Below are positions 34,849-43,746 of a DNA stretch of 64,000 bases, in pieces; the first letter of the stretch is position 1; every line of letters begins with the position of its first letter. A program made the translations under genes and the position numbers. Under the pieces are notes generated by a model. That model was not told where the DNA came from, ran no database searches, and worked only from the letters and a program-made list of their open reading frames with translations. Source of the DNA: Streptomyces kronopolitis (GTDB taxonomy: Bacteria > Actinomycetota > Actinomycetes > Streptomycetales > Streptomycetaceae); assembly GCF_014646275.1 (NCBI RefSeq), contig NZ_BMND01000029.1:38740-102739 (forward strand). Reading direction: 5' to 3'.

Positions 34849-34940
34849 AACAGCCAAGGGTACTCACGCGCGCGGCAACCCGGGAGCCTCGGCCCGGCGA
34901 GGGCGACGGGCCGGGCGCGCGGCCCGGGCGGGCGATCCCG

Positions 34941-35621
34941 TCACGAGGCGACCGGCATGCCGCCCCGGTCCCCCGCCGTCAGGCCGAGCCGCACCGCGAA
35001 GGCCAGCGCGGCATCCGGCCGGACGTCGTACCACGCGTCCTCGTCGCAGACCGCGCCCAGCAGCGCCGCGAGGTCCGCCGGGCCGACCGTGCGGGCCGCG
35101 GCGGCGGCGAGGAAGGCACGGACCGCCGCACCGGGGTCGACCTCCGTCTCGGTCCTGGCCACCAGGTCCTCGACGAGCTTGTCGATCGCGGCCTCGCCGG
35201 GCGCCGCCCAGTTCATCGCCATCGCCAGGCCGTCGTCCGGCATCTTGGCGGGGTACGGCGCGCGGGCCCAGGCGCCGTCCTGCCACCAGTAGACGAACCC
35301 GAAGAGGTTGCCCTCGGCGTCCTGGCGCAGCCGCTCCCAGGGCAGCCACTCGGGGCCGCCGGCCAGGAAGTCGATCTGCCGGCCCCCGTCGTGCGTGTAA
35401 CTGCCGTCGGAGTCCTGGCCGCACAGCAGTGCCCGGCCGCCCTCGAACAGCTGGAGCCGCCACCAGTAGCTGCCGCCGTCGTTCTCGCACCGGAGGCCGT
35501 GGCGGCTCCAGCTGTACTCGTCCCCGTCGTCCACGCCGGCGGCCACCACGGCCAGCGTCGCGGCGCGCGCCCACAGGCGCTCCGGATGGTCGAGGTCCTT
35601 GGGCACACTCGGCCGGTGCAT
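34941..35621 (-). CDS. Hypothetical protein (226 aa)
   Basis: A soluble Trp-rich protein: WSRHGLRCENDGGSYWWRLQLFEGG, WLPWERL, FVYWWQDGAWARAPYP and MAMNWAAPGE. No signal peptide, membrane segment or catalytic pattern recognised. Composition and third-position GC are those of a real gene. The ATG at 35621 (MHRPSVPKDLD) is likely; an earlier in-frame start at 35681 would add unconserved-looking residues. Neighbours give no functional clue. Confidence 0.65.
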   Translation of the reverse strand: MHRPSVPKDLDHPERLWARAATLAVVAAGVDDGDEYSWSRHGLRCENDGGSYWWRLQLFEGGRALLCGQDSDGSYTHDGGRQIDFLAGGPEWLPWERLRQDAEGNLFGFVYWWQDGAWARAPYPAKMPDDGLAMAMNWAAPGEAAIDKLVEDLVARTETEVDPGAAVRAFLAAAAARTVGPADLAALLGAVCDEDAWYDVRPDAALAFAVRLGLTAGDRGGMPVAS

Positions 35622-35804
35622 GGCTCTCCCCCGTTTGTCCGGCGCGGCCCCGCCGACGCGGCCGCACACCTCGCCTGTCACGTCCGAACCCTAGCGACGG
35701 GGTCCGACAATTCCCCATGACGAAGCCGTCACAATAATCCAGTACTCAACAAAATCCCGCGCCACGCGCCGGAGGCGGACCGCCGACCCGCACCCGTACG
35801 GGGG

Positions 35805-36485
35805 TCAGTTCAGCGACGGGTCGTCCGGATACGTGGCCACCATCGCCAGCTCGTTGCGCTGCCGGCGCAGCACCGCGCGCCACAGCTGCTCCGGATCGGG
35901 CGAGGACACGTCGCCGGGCTCGGACTCGACGACGTACCAGGCGCCCTCGACGAGTTCGTCCTCCAGCTGCCCGGGCCCCCAGCCCGCGTACCCGGCGAAG
36001 ATCCGCAGGCTGCCGAGCACCGCCGCGAGGAGTTCCGGCGGCGCCTCCAGGTCGACCAGGCCGATGGCCCCGTGCACCCGGCGCCAGCCCAGCGGCTCGT
36101 CACCGGACGGGACATCCGCCCGGTCCGCGGCCGGCGCTGCCGGCGCACCGGCCGGCTCCGCGCCGTCCCCGCCCGCCGCCGGGGCCCCGTCGACGGAGTG
36201 GATGCCGCCCTCCCCGGAGAGCCCGCCGGGCACCACGGCCACGCCGAGCGCGGAGTCCAGCGACACCGGGCCGCCCTGGAAAACGACCCCCGGTTCCCCC
36301 GCCAGCGCGGCCCAGGGTGCGAGGATGTCCGCGACCCCCACCGGCGTGGGGCGGTTGAGGACCACGCCGAGGGAGCCCTCCTCGTCGTGGTCGAGGAGCA
36401 GCACCACCGCGCGGTCGAAGTTCGGATCGGCGAGCGCGGGCGTCGCGACAAGTAGCCGCCCTGTGAGCGAGGACACCTCGGTCAT
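35805..36485 (-). CDS. YqgE/AlgH family protein (UPF0301)
   Basis: 226 residues, against about 185 usual. Family landmarks are LTGRLLVATPALADPNFDRAVVLLLDHD, GSLGVVLNRPT, VFQGGPVSLDSALGV and IFAGYAGWGPGQLEDELVEGAW. The extra length is a disordered Ala/Pro/Gly/Asp insert of about 35 residues between the two halves (APAAGGDGAEPAGAPAAPAA). The family's role is unsettled (regulator of alginate in Pseudomonas). ATG at 36485. It is divergent from murA. Confidence 0.9.
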   Translation of the reverse strand: MTEVSSLTGRLLVATPALADPNFDRAVVLLLDHDEEGSLGVVLNRPTPVGVADILAPWAALAGEPGVVFQGGPVSLDSALGVAVVPGGLSGEGGIHSVDGAPAAGGDGAEPAGAPAAPAADRADVPSGDEPLGWRRVHGAIGLVDLEAPPELLAAVLGSLRIFAGYAGWGPGQLEDELVEGAWYVVESEPGDVSSPDPEQLWRAVLRRQRNELAMVATYPDDPSLN

Positions 36486-36692
36486 GGCCACATGATCCCG
36501 CACTTCTGCCCGGAGCGGGGAGTCAACGTCCGGGCCCGTGCGAGAGCAGGCCAGGGCGTACGGCTGCAGCACCGGCGCACACCCTGCGACACTCAATAGC
36601 CCATTCAAGACATTCAGCGGCAAATTCAGCCAAAGGTCGATTACAGAACAAAGGCAGACCGTAGCGGAGCGTGCTGTGACAAAGCCATTACA

Positions 36693-36707
36693 TGCATGAA
36701 GCATGCA
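36693..36707. promoter_or_regulatory. Inverted repeat upstream of murA
   Basis: TGCATG (36693-36698) and CATGCA (36702-36707) flank AAG, 77 bases before the murA ATG. The surrounding 36590-36700 is the most AT-rich stretch nearby and includes repeated ATTCA words, consistent with a promoter. No regulator assigned. Confidence 0.35.
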
Positions 36708-36783
36708 CGGGCCTTCGGACTCACCCCCGCCCGCCCTTACCATTTCAGCTTGGCCCCTGCCCGTCTCCAGGAACGCGAGATCC

Positions 36784-38130
36784 ATGACCGTCTCTACTGA
36801 CGACGTACTGCTTGTCCACGGCGGCACCCCGCTCGAGGGCGAGATCCGGGTTCGCGGTGCGAAGAACCTTGTGCCCAAGGCCATGGTCGCCGCCCTGCTC
36901 GGCAGCGGCCCCAGCCGGCTGCGCAATGTGCCCGACATCCGCGACGTACGCGTGGTGCGCGGGCTGCTCCAGCTGCACGGCGTCACGGTGCGCCCCGGCG
37001 ACGAGTCGGGGGAGCTGATCCTCGACCCGTCGCACGTGGAGAGCGCCAACGTCGCGGACATCGACGCGCACGCGGGCTCCTCGCGGATCCCGATCCTGTT
37101 CTGCGGCCCGCTGCTGCACCGCCTCGGCCACGCCTTCATCCCGGGCCTGGGCGGCTGCGACATCGGCGGCCGCCCGGTGGACTTCCACTTCGACGTGCTG
37201 CGCCAGTTCGGCGCGACGATCGAGAAGCGCGCCGACGGCCAGTATCTGGAGGCCCCGCAGCGCCTGCGCGGCACCAAGATCCGGCTGCCGTACCCGTCGG
37301 TCGGCTCGACCGAACAGGTGCTGCTGACCGCCGTCCTGGCCGAGGGCGTCACCGAGCTGTCGAACGCCGCCGTGGAACCGGAGATCGAGGACCTCATCTG
37401 CGTGCTGCAGAAGATGGGCGCGATCATCTCCATGGACACCGACCGGACGATCCGGATCACCGGTGTCGACAAACTCGACGGCTACACCCACCGCGCCCTC
37501 CCGGACCGCCTGGAGGCCGCCTCCTGGGCGTCCGCGGCGCTGGCCACCGAGGGCAACATCTTCGTCCGCGGCGCGCAGCAGCGGTCGATGATGACCTTCC
37601 TCAACACCTTCCGCCGGGTCGGCGGCGCCTTCGAGATCGGCGACGAGGGCATCCGCTTCTGGCACCCGGGCGGTTCGCTCAACGCCATCGCCCTGGAGAC
37701 CGACGTCCACCCCGGCTTCCAGACCGACTGGCAGCAGCCGCTGGTCGTCGCGCTGACCCAGGCGTCGGGCCTGTCGATCGTCCACGAGACGGTGTACGAG
37801 TCCCGGCTCGGCTTCACCTCCGCGCTCAACCAGATGGGCGCGCACATCCAGCTCTACCGCGAGTGCCTGGGCGGCTCCGCCTGCCGCTTCGGCCAGCGCA
37901 ACTTCCTGCACTCCGCGGTCGTCTCCGGACCGACCCGGCTGCAGGGCTCCGACCTGGTCATCCCCGACCTGCGCGGCGGCTTCTCGTACCTGATCGCGGC
38001 GCTGGCGGCGCAGGGCACCTCCCGGGTGCACGGCATCGACCTGATCAACCGCGGCTACGAGAACTTCATGGAGAAGCTCGTGGAACTCGGCGCCAAGGTC
38101 GAGCTGCCGAACGGCGCGCTGCGCAACTGA
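36784..38130 (+). CDS. murA: UDP-N-acetylglucosamine 1-carboxyvinyltransferase
   Basis: First committed step of peptidoglycan synthesis: transfer of enolpyruvate from PEP to UDP-GlcNAc in the cytoplasm. 448 residues, EPSP-synthase fold. The N-terminal GAKNLVPKAMVAALL carries the conserved Lys-Asn. The active-site loop GLGGCDIGGRPVDFH has Cys at residue 125 (the position attacked by fosfomycin; Asp in naturally resistant mycobacteria), so the enzyme is predicted fosfomycin-sensitive. The C-terminal DLRGGFSYLIAALAA matches the family. ATG at 36784. A strong terminator follows, so the gene is monocistronic. Confidence 0.94.
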   Translation: MTVSTDDVLLVHGGTPLEGEIRVRGAKNLVPKAMVAALLGSGPSRLRNVPDIRDVRVVRGLLQLHGVTVRPGDESGELILDPSHVESANVADIDAHAGSSRIPILFCGPLLHRLGHAFIPGLGGCDIGGRPVDFHFDVLRQFGATIEKRADGQYLEAPQRLRGTKIRLPYPSVGSTEQVLLTAVLAEGVTELSNAAVEPEIEDLICVLQKMGAIISMDTDRTIRITGVDKLDGYTHRALPDRLEAASWASAALATEGNIFVRGAQQRSMMTFLNTFRRVGGAFEIGDEGIRFWHPGGSLNAIALETDVHPGFQTDWQQPLVVALTQASGLSIVHETVYESRLGFTSALNQMGAHIQLYRECLGGSACRFGQRNFLHSAVVSGPTRLQGSDLVIPDLRGGFSYLIAALAAQGTSRVHGIDLINRGYENFMEKLVELGAKVELPNGALRN

Positions 38131-38157
38131 CCGCGGCGCGGCGACACTCGACGGCTC

Positions 38158-38200
38158 ACGGCAGCGGGCCCCGGCGTACCTCGCCGGGGCCCGCTGCCGT
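38158..38200 (+). terminator. Strong terminator after murA
   Basis: An 18-base perfect stem: ACGGCAGCGGGCCCCGGC (38158-38175) with GCCGGGGCCCGCTGCCGT (38183-38200), loop GTACCTC. It begins 28 bases after the murA stop. There is no long T-run, as is frequent in Streptomyces. Confidence 0.85.
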
Positions 38201-38417
38201 GCGCGCTCCCGCCCCGTGTCACCCGTTCGGGCGGCCGTACGGGTGACGCCGGACGGCTGCCGCCGGAGCCGCGCGCAGCCGCCGGGCGCACCGGGCGCGC
38301 CATTTCCCGCCCTGCGCGGCCCTGGTGGCCCCTCTGGCGGGCGCGGGCCCGGCGGGCCTTCCCTTCGCCCGGGCCGGCCGGGGCGGGCCTTCCACCGGCC
38401 GTCCCCGGCGCGGCATG

Positions 38418-38458
38418 CGTCAGGGCGGCCACCCCTGGAAGGGATGGCCGCCCTGACG
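38418..38458 (-). terminator. Terminator after the HU gene
   Basis: CGTCAGGGCGGCCA (38418-38431) pairs with TGGCCGCCCTGACG (38445-38458), a 14-base stem; part of the 13-base loop (CCCCT/AGGGA) can pair further. It lies 16 bases past the HU stop on the minus strand. The remaining 38201-38417 between the two terminators is GC-rich with no gene seen. Confidence 0.8.
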
Positions 38459-38473
38459 TGCCGTACGGAGGGA

Positions 38474-38755
38474 TTACTTACCCTTGGCGGCTTCCTTGAG
38501 CTTGGAGCCCGCGGAGACCTTCACGCTGTAGCCGGCCGGGATCTGGATCGGGTCGCCGGTCTGCGGGTTGCGCGCGGTGCGAGCGGCACGGTGGGTGCGC
38601 TCGAAGGTCAGGAAGCCGGGGATGGTGACCTTCTCGTCGCCCTTGGCGACGACCTCGCCGGTCACCTCGGCGAGGGCGGCCAGAACGGCGTCGGCGTCCT
38701 TGCGGGTCACCTCGGCGCGATCGGCCAGAGCGGCCACCAGCTCACTGCGGTTCAT
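38474..38755 (-). CDS. hup: HU family DNA-binding protein
   Basis: 93 residues, the short HU form (Streptomyces also has a long Lys-tailed HupS). The family sequence is complete: MNRSELVAALADRAEVTRKDA, GFLTFERTHRAARTARNPQTG and IPAGYSVKVSAGSKLKEA, with the DNA-intercalating RNPQTG beta-arm Pro present. It binds and bends DNA as a dimer in the nucleoid. It is single, with its own terminator and a roughly 300-base upstream region. Confidence 0.95.
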   Translation of the reverse strand: MNRSELVAALADRAEVTRKDADAVLAALAEVTGEVVAKGDEKVTIPGFLTFERTHRAARTARNPQTGDPIQIPAGYSVKVSAGSKLKEAAKGK

Positions 38756-39061
38756 GTTTGTACTCCCGTGTTCTTCTTGCCAATGAGGCGTGAGATCGAA
38801 GCCGATGCTGCCAGGGTCCTCGGACAGTCCCCGGACCCGGGTCTGATGCCAGACCCTCTCGCCCGATTACGCATCCTGCCCCTACCTGCGGCGGTAAAGC
38901 CAATCCGGCACCCAGGAGGGTCACACGAAAAGCGCCACTGCCTCGTTAGTGGTCACGCTCCGTATCATTCCCGCTCCGGGCCGGCCCCACAGGGCGGCGG
39001 TCGCTTGCTGCCCGCCACCCTATGGGCGCCCCAACGGCGGCGTGTCCAGCGACGCGCCGTA
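38756..39061. other. HU upstream region and malic-enzyme 3' flank
   Basis: 306 bases. The HU leader contains the perfect hairpin GGGTCTG-ATGC-CAGACCC (38839-38856). GGGAG before the HU ATG is its ribosome binding site. The far end (39000-39061) is the GC-rich 3' flank of the malic enzyme. I could not place a confident promoter. Confidence 0.45.
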
Positions 39062-40495
39062 TCAGACCGTCGTGGCGGCCGTCACAGCCTGTTCGCCGCT
39101 CTTCGCGGCGCTGCGCACCGCGTCGGCCACCGCGCCCGCGACCTTCTCGTTGAAGACGCTGGGGATGATGTAGTTCGGGTTGACCTCGTCCTCCAGGACG
39201 ACGTCCGCGAGGGCGCCGGCCGCGGCCAGCATCATCTCGGTGTTCACCGTACGGGAGTGGGCGTCGAGGAGGCCGCGGAAGACGCCGGGGAACACCAGGA
39301 CGTTGTTGATCTGGTTGGGGAAGTCGGAGCGGCCGGTGGCCACCACGGCGGCGGTCTGCCGGGCGACGGTCGGGTCGACCTCCGGGTCGGGGTTGGCGAG
39401 CGCGAACACGATCGCCCCCTCGGCCATCCTCGCGACGTCCGCGCCGTCCAGGACGTTGGGCGCGGAGACGCCGATGAAGACGTCCGCGCCGACCACGGCC
39501 TCCTTGAGGGTGCCGGTGACGCCCTCCGGGTTGGTGTTGTCGGCGATCCAGCGCAGCGGCGAGTCCGGGTCGGCGTCGACCAGGTCCGGGCGGCCGGCGT
39601 GCACCACACCGTGGATGTCGGCCACGACGGCGTGCCGGACGCCGGCCGCGAGCAGCAGCTTGAGGATGGCGGTGCCGGCCGCGCCGGCGCCGGACATCAC
39701 GACCCGGACGTCCTCGGTCTTCTTGCCGACGACGCGCAGCGCGTTGGTGAGCGCGGCGAGCACCACGATGGCGGTGCCGTGCTGGTCGTCGTGGAAGACC
39801 GGGATGTCCAGGGCCTCCCGCAGCCGCGCCTCGATCTCGAAGCAGCGGGGAGCGGAGATGTCCTCCAGGTTGATGCCGGCGAAGCCGGGGGCGATGGCCT
39901 TGACGATCTCCACGATCGCGTCGGTGTCCTGGGTGTCCAGGCACAGCGGCCAGGCGTCGATGCCGGCGAAGCGCTTGAAGAGGGCCGCCTTGCCCTCCAT
40001 GACGGGCAGCGCGGCCTTGGGGCCGATGTTGCCCAGGCCCAGCACCGCGGAGCCGTCCGTGACGACCGCGACGCTGTTGCGCTTGATCGTCAGCCGGCGG
40101 GCGTCCTCGGGGTTGTCGGCGATGGCCTGGCAGACGCGGGCGACGCCGGGCGTGTAGACCATCGAGAGGTCGTCACGGTTGCGGATGGGGTGCTTCGACG
40201 ACATCTCGATCTTGCCGCCGAGGTGCATCAGGAAGGTACGGTCGGAGACCTTGCCGAGCGAGACGCCCTCGATGCCGCGCAGCTTGGAGACGATCTCGTC
40301 CGCGTGCGCGGTGGACGACGCGGCGATGGTGACGTCGATCCGGAGTTTCTCGTGGCCGGACGCCGTCACGTCGAGGCCGGTGACCGAGCCGCCGGAGGAC
40401 TCCACGGCCGTGGTGAGCTGGCTGACGGCGGTGCCGCTCGCGGGTACTTCCAGTCGCACCGTCATCGAGTACGAGACGCTTGGCGCCGTTGCCAT
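39062..40495 (-). CDS. ACT domain-containing malic enzyme
   Basis: 477 residues. An N-terminal ACT-like regulatory domain (residues 1-80, SYSMTVRLEVPASGTAVSQL) is followed by a short-form malic enzyme. Visible features are DDLSMVYTPGVARVCQAIA, the catalytic Lys region GLGNIGPKAALPVMEGKAAL, metal site LEDISAPRCFEIE, FHDDQHGTAIV, and the nucleotide fold VVMSGAGAAGTAILKLLLAAG. It converts malate to pyruvate plus CO2 with NAD(P)H; I recall the S. coelicolor counterpart being NAD-dependent, unverified here. ATG at 40495. Confidence 0.92.
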   Translation of the reverse strand: MATAPSVSYSMTVRLEVPASGTAVSQLTTAVESSGGSVTGLDVTASGHEKLRIDVTIAASSTAHADEIVSKLRGIEGVSLGKVSDRTFLMHLGGKIEMSSKHPIRNRDDLSMVYTPGVARVCQAIADNPEDARRLTIKRNSVAVVTDGSAVLGLGNIGPKAALPVMEGKAALFKRFAGIDAWPLCLDTQDTDAIVEIVKAIAPGFAGINLEDISAPRCFEIEARLREALDIPVFHDDQHGTAIVVLAALTNALRVVGKKTEDVRVVMSGAGAAGTAILKLLLAAGVRHAVVADIHGVVHAGRPDLVDADPDSPLRWIADNTNPEGVTGTLKEAVVGADVFIGVSAPNVLDGADVARMAEGAIVFALANPDPEVDPTVARQTAAVVATGRSDFPNQINNVLVFPGVFRGLLDAHSRTVNTEMMLAAAGALADVVLEDEVNPNYIIPSVFNEKVAGAVADAVRSAAKSGEQAVTAATTV

Positions 40496-41035
40496 GGCCG
40501 ACTTCCTCTGCTTTCCCTGGTTCTCTGCGCGGCTCCACGGCCCGGGGTACCGGGTCCGGAGCAATGTTGACCGATCGTCGCACCTACCAGCCGGTACGCG
40601 GTAACCAGCCACAGCGTTCGGAATCGGGCTTCCACCATACGAGAGGCCCTCGGGGAGCCGGAACCCCCTCCCCGGAAGCCGGCGGGAAGGCGCCCGGCAA
40701 CGGCCGCGCGTCCGGCGTGCATCCGACGTCCGGCGTCCGTCCGTCCGCTGTTCACCCGGCCCCCAACGACCGCGGGCGCCCCTCCCGCAGGAGGGACGCC
40801 CGTAGTCGAGGTCCAGCGGCACCGACCCGCCATGCTCGCCTCGCGGCAAGTGGTCGCTCGTAGCGACGATGGTTGGGCCCGGGGGCTTGGATCGAGCCGG
40901 TGCCGTCACCCAGGCTAACAAACCATCCCCGGAAGCGAATCCCGTCCAGGGGGGCCGATTCGAAGTCCCCTCGTACGGCGGCGCCCGGCTCCCGGCCGGG
41001 GCCGCCGTACGGGGTGCGGGCCGGGCCCGCCTGGG
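40496..41035. other. 540-base intergenic region with possible structured RNA
   Basis: Between the malic enzyme start and the HelD-type gene stop. It contains the hairpin CGGGCGCCCCTCC/GGAGGGACGCCCG (40773-40802), then on the same strand interlocking short helices: CGAGG/CCTCG enclosing GCGG/CCGC (40807-40840) and GTCGCT-CGT-AGCGAC (40853-40867). This could be the HelD-gene terminator plus a leader or small RNA transcribed toward the malic enzyme. 40600-40740 holds repeated GTCCGGCGT/CGTCCG words. No protein gene seen. Confidence 0.4.
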
Positions 41036-43540
41036 TCAGTCCCGCAGCAGGTCGGGCACGTGGGCCGCATCCGGGTCGTCCCGTTCGGCCGACAGCACGG
41101 TCAGCTGCTGGGTGGCCCGGGTCAGCGCCACGTACAGGACCCGCAGTCCGGCCGGGGACTCGTCCGCGATCTCGGCGGGCGAGACCACGAGGGTGGCGTC
41201 GTACTCCAGCCCCTTGGCCTCCAGGGAGCCCAGCGCCACCACCCGTTCGCCCAGCGGGGCCAGCCAACTGCGGGCCTGCTCGCGGCGGTTCATGGCCACC
41301 ACGACGCCGACGGTGCCGTCCACCTCGCCCAGCAGCCGCTCGGCCTCGGCGACCGTGGCCCGCGCCAGCGCCGTGTCGCCGGACGGGCCGCCGCCGTCGG
41401 AGGCGAGCGCGAAGCGGGGCTCCAGGCCCGTGGAGCGGACGGCCTTCGGCGACCGCATGCCGGGCATCGCCAGCGCCAGCACCCTGGCCGCCAGGTCGGC
41501 GATCTCCGCGGGGTTGCGGTAGTTCACGGTGAGGGTGAAGCGGCGGCGCGGGCGGGTGCCGAGCGCCTCGTCCCGGGCGGCGGCGGCCTCGTCCGGATCG
41601 GACCAGGAGGACTGCGCCGGGTCGCCGACCACGGTCCAGGTCGCGTGCCGGCCGCGGCGCCCGACCATCCGCCACTGCATCGGCGTCAGGTCCTGGGCCT
41701 CGTCGACGATGACATGGGCGTAGTCGGTGCGCTCCTCCTCCAGCCGCTCGCGCCGGCTCCGGCCGCCGCCGCTGCGGTCGGCGAAGGTGGTCAGCTCCTC
41801 CAGGCCCGTCAGATGGTCCAGCGGGTCGGCCTCGCGGGGGCGGGGCGGGCGCATCGGGGCGCCGAGGACCAGCTGGAGTTCGTCCAGCAGGGCGATGTCG
41901 TGCACCGACAGCGGGCCCTGGCCGCGGCCGTCCAGCCGCTGGAGGGAGCGGGCCAGTTGCCGCACCTCGCGCGGGTTGAGCACCCGGCGCGCCCAGCGGC
42001 CCAGCAGCCGCTCGTCGGCCATCGCGGCCAGCACCCCGCGCGGGGTCAGCTCGGGCCACCAGGCGTCCAGGAAGTCCTGGAAGTCCTGCTCGGTGGTGAT
42101 GTCCTCGTCGAAGCCCGCGCGGGCCTCGGCGGCGAGTTCGGGGTCGGTGTAGCGGCGGGCGGCGCCGGAGCGGGCCCACAGCGCGTCCAGGATCAGCCGG
42201 CGGGCGCGCGGGCGCAGCAGGTTGACCGGTGCGGTGCCGCCGAGCGCGGACTGCCGGATGGCGTGGAGCTCGTCGGCGTCCAGCTCGATCCGGCCGCCGA
42301 AGGCGACGACCCGCAGCCGGGCGGGGGCGGTCGCGGCGGGCCGGGCGGGTCTGGAGCGGGTGCGGCGGCCGCGGCGGGTGCCCGGGGCGGGGGCCGGGTC
42401 CGGGGGCGGGGCGAAGAGGTCCTCCAGGGACAGCTGGGCGTCCCCGTCCGCGTCCGCGGCGGCGTCCGGGCCGGTGCCGTCCGGTGCCGCCGGGCCCGCC
42501 AGCTCCAACGCCCCGCGGGCCGCCTTGCGCAGCAGCTTCTGCATCCGCGCGGAGCCCTTGATCCGGGCCACCGCCGGCGGGTCGTAGGCGCTGGTCTCGG
42601 CGCCGTCGACCAGCGAGCCCAGCGCCCGGATGGCGACCTGGCCCTCCTCGCCGAGGGAGGGCAGCACGCCCTCGGTGTACGCGACCAGCAGCGGGGTCGG
42701 GGAGACGATCAGGATGCCGCCCGCGTAGCGGCGGCGGTCCTGGTAGAGGAGGTAGGCGGCGCGGTGCAGGGCGACCGCGGTCTTGCCGGTGCCGGGGCCG
42801 CCCTCGACCTCGGTGACGGAGGCGGCGGGGGCCCGGATCACCATGTCCTGCTCGGCCTGGATGGAGGACACGATGTCCCGCATGGTGTGGCTGCGGGCCC
42901 GGCCCAGCGCGGCCATCAGCGCGCCGTCGCCGATCGCCGGCAGCTCGCGGCCGTCCAGCGTCGCGGTGACCTCCGGGCGCATCAGGTCGTCCTCGACGCC
43001 GAGGACCTTGCGGCCCTTGGAGCGGACCACCCGGCGGCGGACGACCCGGCCGGGCGCGACGGGGGTGGCCCGGTAGAAGGGCGCGGCGGCCGGCGCCCGC
43101 CAGTCGATGACCAGCGGGGAGTAGTCGGCGTCGAGGACGCCGAGGCGGCCGATGTGCAGCGTCTCGGCGATCTCGGCGCGGTTGTCCACGATCGCGCCGT
43201 CGGCGGGTTCGACGGAGGTGAAGGCGCCGTCCGGGCCCTTCTTGCCGTCCTTGCCGAGGAGCAGGTCGATCCGGCCGAAGAGGAAGTCCTCGTACTCGGA
43301 GTTCAGCCGGTGGAGATGGACGCCGGCCTGGAAGACCTGGGCGTCGCGTTCGGCGAGGGCGCCGGGCGTGCCGACCTGGCCGCGCCGGGCGGCGTCGTCC
43401 ATCAGGAACTCGGCCTCGTGGATCTTCTCCTCGAGGCGCCGGTAGACGCGGTCCAGGTGCGTCTGCTCGGCCTCGATCTCACGGTCGCGTACGGAATCCG
43501 AAGCGTGATCCGGTGCGTGCGTGGCGTTGTGCGCGGCCAC
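41036..43540 (-). CDS. HelD-type UvrD/Rep-like ATPase (RNA polymerase recycling motor)
   Basis: 834 residues. The N-terminus is a long charged coiled coil (REIEAEQTHLDRVYRRLEEKIHEAE), the part that enters the RNAP secondary channel in actinobacterial HelD. The split SF1 ATPase has VEGGPGTGKTAVALH (Walker A), IVDEAQDLTPMQW (Walker B), VVGDPAQSSW, VNYRNPAEI and LEAKGLEYDATLVV, and ends with YVALTRATQQL. A large insert (about residues 355-600) includes a disordered Asp/Ala/Pro and Arg-rich linker. HelD family members release stalled RNAP from DNA; some (HelR) confer rifamycin tolerance. Start GTG 43540. Whether this one is HelD or HelR I cannot tell. Confidence 0.85.
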   Translation of the reverse strand: MAAHNATHAPDHASDSVRDREIEAEQTHLDRVYRRLEEKIHEAEFLMDDAARRGQVGTPGALAERDAQVFQAGVHLHRLNSEYEDFLFGRIDLLLGKDGKKGPDGAFTSVEPADGAIVDNRAEIAETLHIGRLGVLDADYSPLVIDWRAPAAAPFYRATPVAPGRVVRRRVVRSKGRKVLGVEDDLMRPEVTATLDGRELPAIGDGALMAALGRARSHTMRDIVSSIQAEQDMVIRAPAASVTEVEGGPGTGKTAVALHRAAYLLYQDRRRYAGGILIVSPTPLLVAYTEGVLPSLGEEGQVAIRALGSLVDGAETSAYDPPAVARIKGSARMQKLLRKAARGALELAGPAAPDGTGPDAAADADGDAQLSLEDLFAPPPDPAPAPGTRRGRRTRSRPARPAATAPARLRVVAFGGRIELDADELHAIRQSALGGTAPVNLLRPRARRLILDALWARSGAARRYTDPELAAEARAGFDEDITTEQDFQDFLDAWWPELTPRGVLAAMADERLLGRWARRVLNPREVRQLARSLQRLDGRGQGPLSVHDIALLDELQLVLGAPMRPPRPREADPLDHLTGLEELTTFADRSGGGRSRRERLEEERTDYAHVIVDEAQDLTPMQWRMVGRRGRHATWTVVGDPAQSSWSDPDEAAAARDEALGTRPRRRFTLTVNYRNPAEIADLAARVLALAMPGMRSPKAVRSTGLEPRFALASDGGGPSGDTALARATVAEAERLLGEVDGTVGVVVAMNRREQARSWLAPLGERVVALGSLEAKGLEYDATLVVSPAEIADESPAGLRVLYVALTRATQQLTVLSAERDDPDAAHVPDLLRD

Positions 43541-43700
43541 CCAGGCCCCCTTCTGCTGTGCGTAGGGCAGCCGTCAACCGTACGCGAACCGGGCATCATG
43601 CGCACCTGGTCAGAAGGACAAAGTCGGGCGAGTCCGGTCAGAAGTTGATCTCGGAGGGGTGAGGGGGCGGGCCGGGGGCGGCTCCGTGGCCGTCCGGGGC

Positions 43701-43735
43701 GGGCGCCCCGGGCCGTTTCCCGGGCCGGGGCGCCC
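43701..43735 (-). terminator. Terminator after the sigU-anti-sigma operon
   Basis: GGGCGCCCCGG (43701-43711) pairs perfectly with CCGGGGCGCCC (43725-43735). It lies 11 bases past the anti-sigma factor stop on the minus strand. Confidence 0.65.
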
Positions 43736-43746
43736 GGGGGCGTGCC

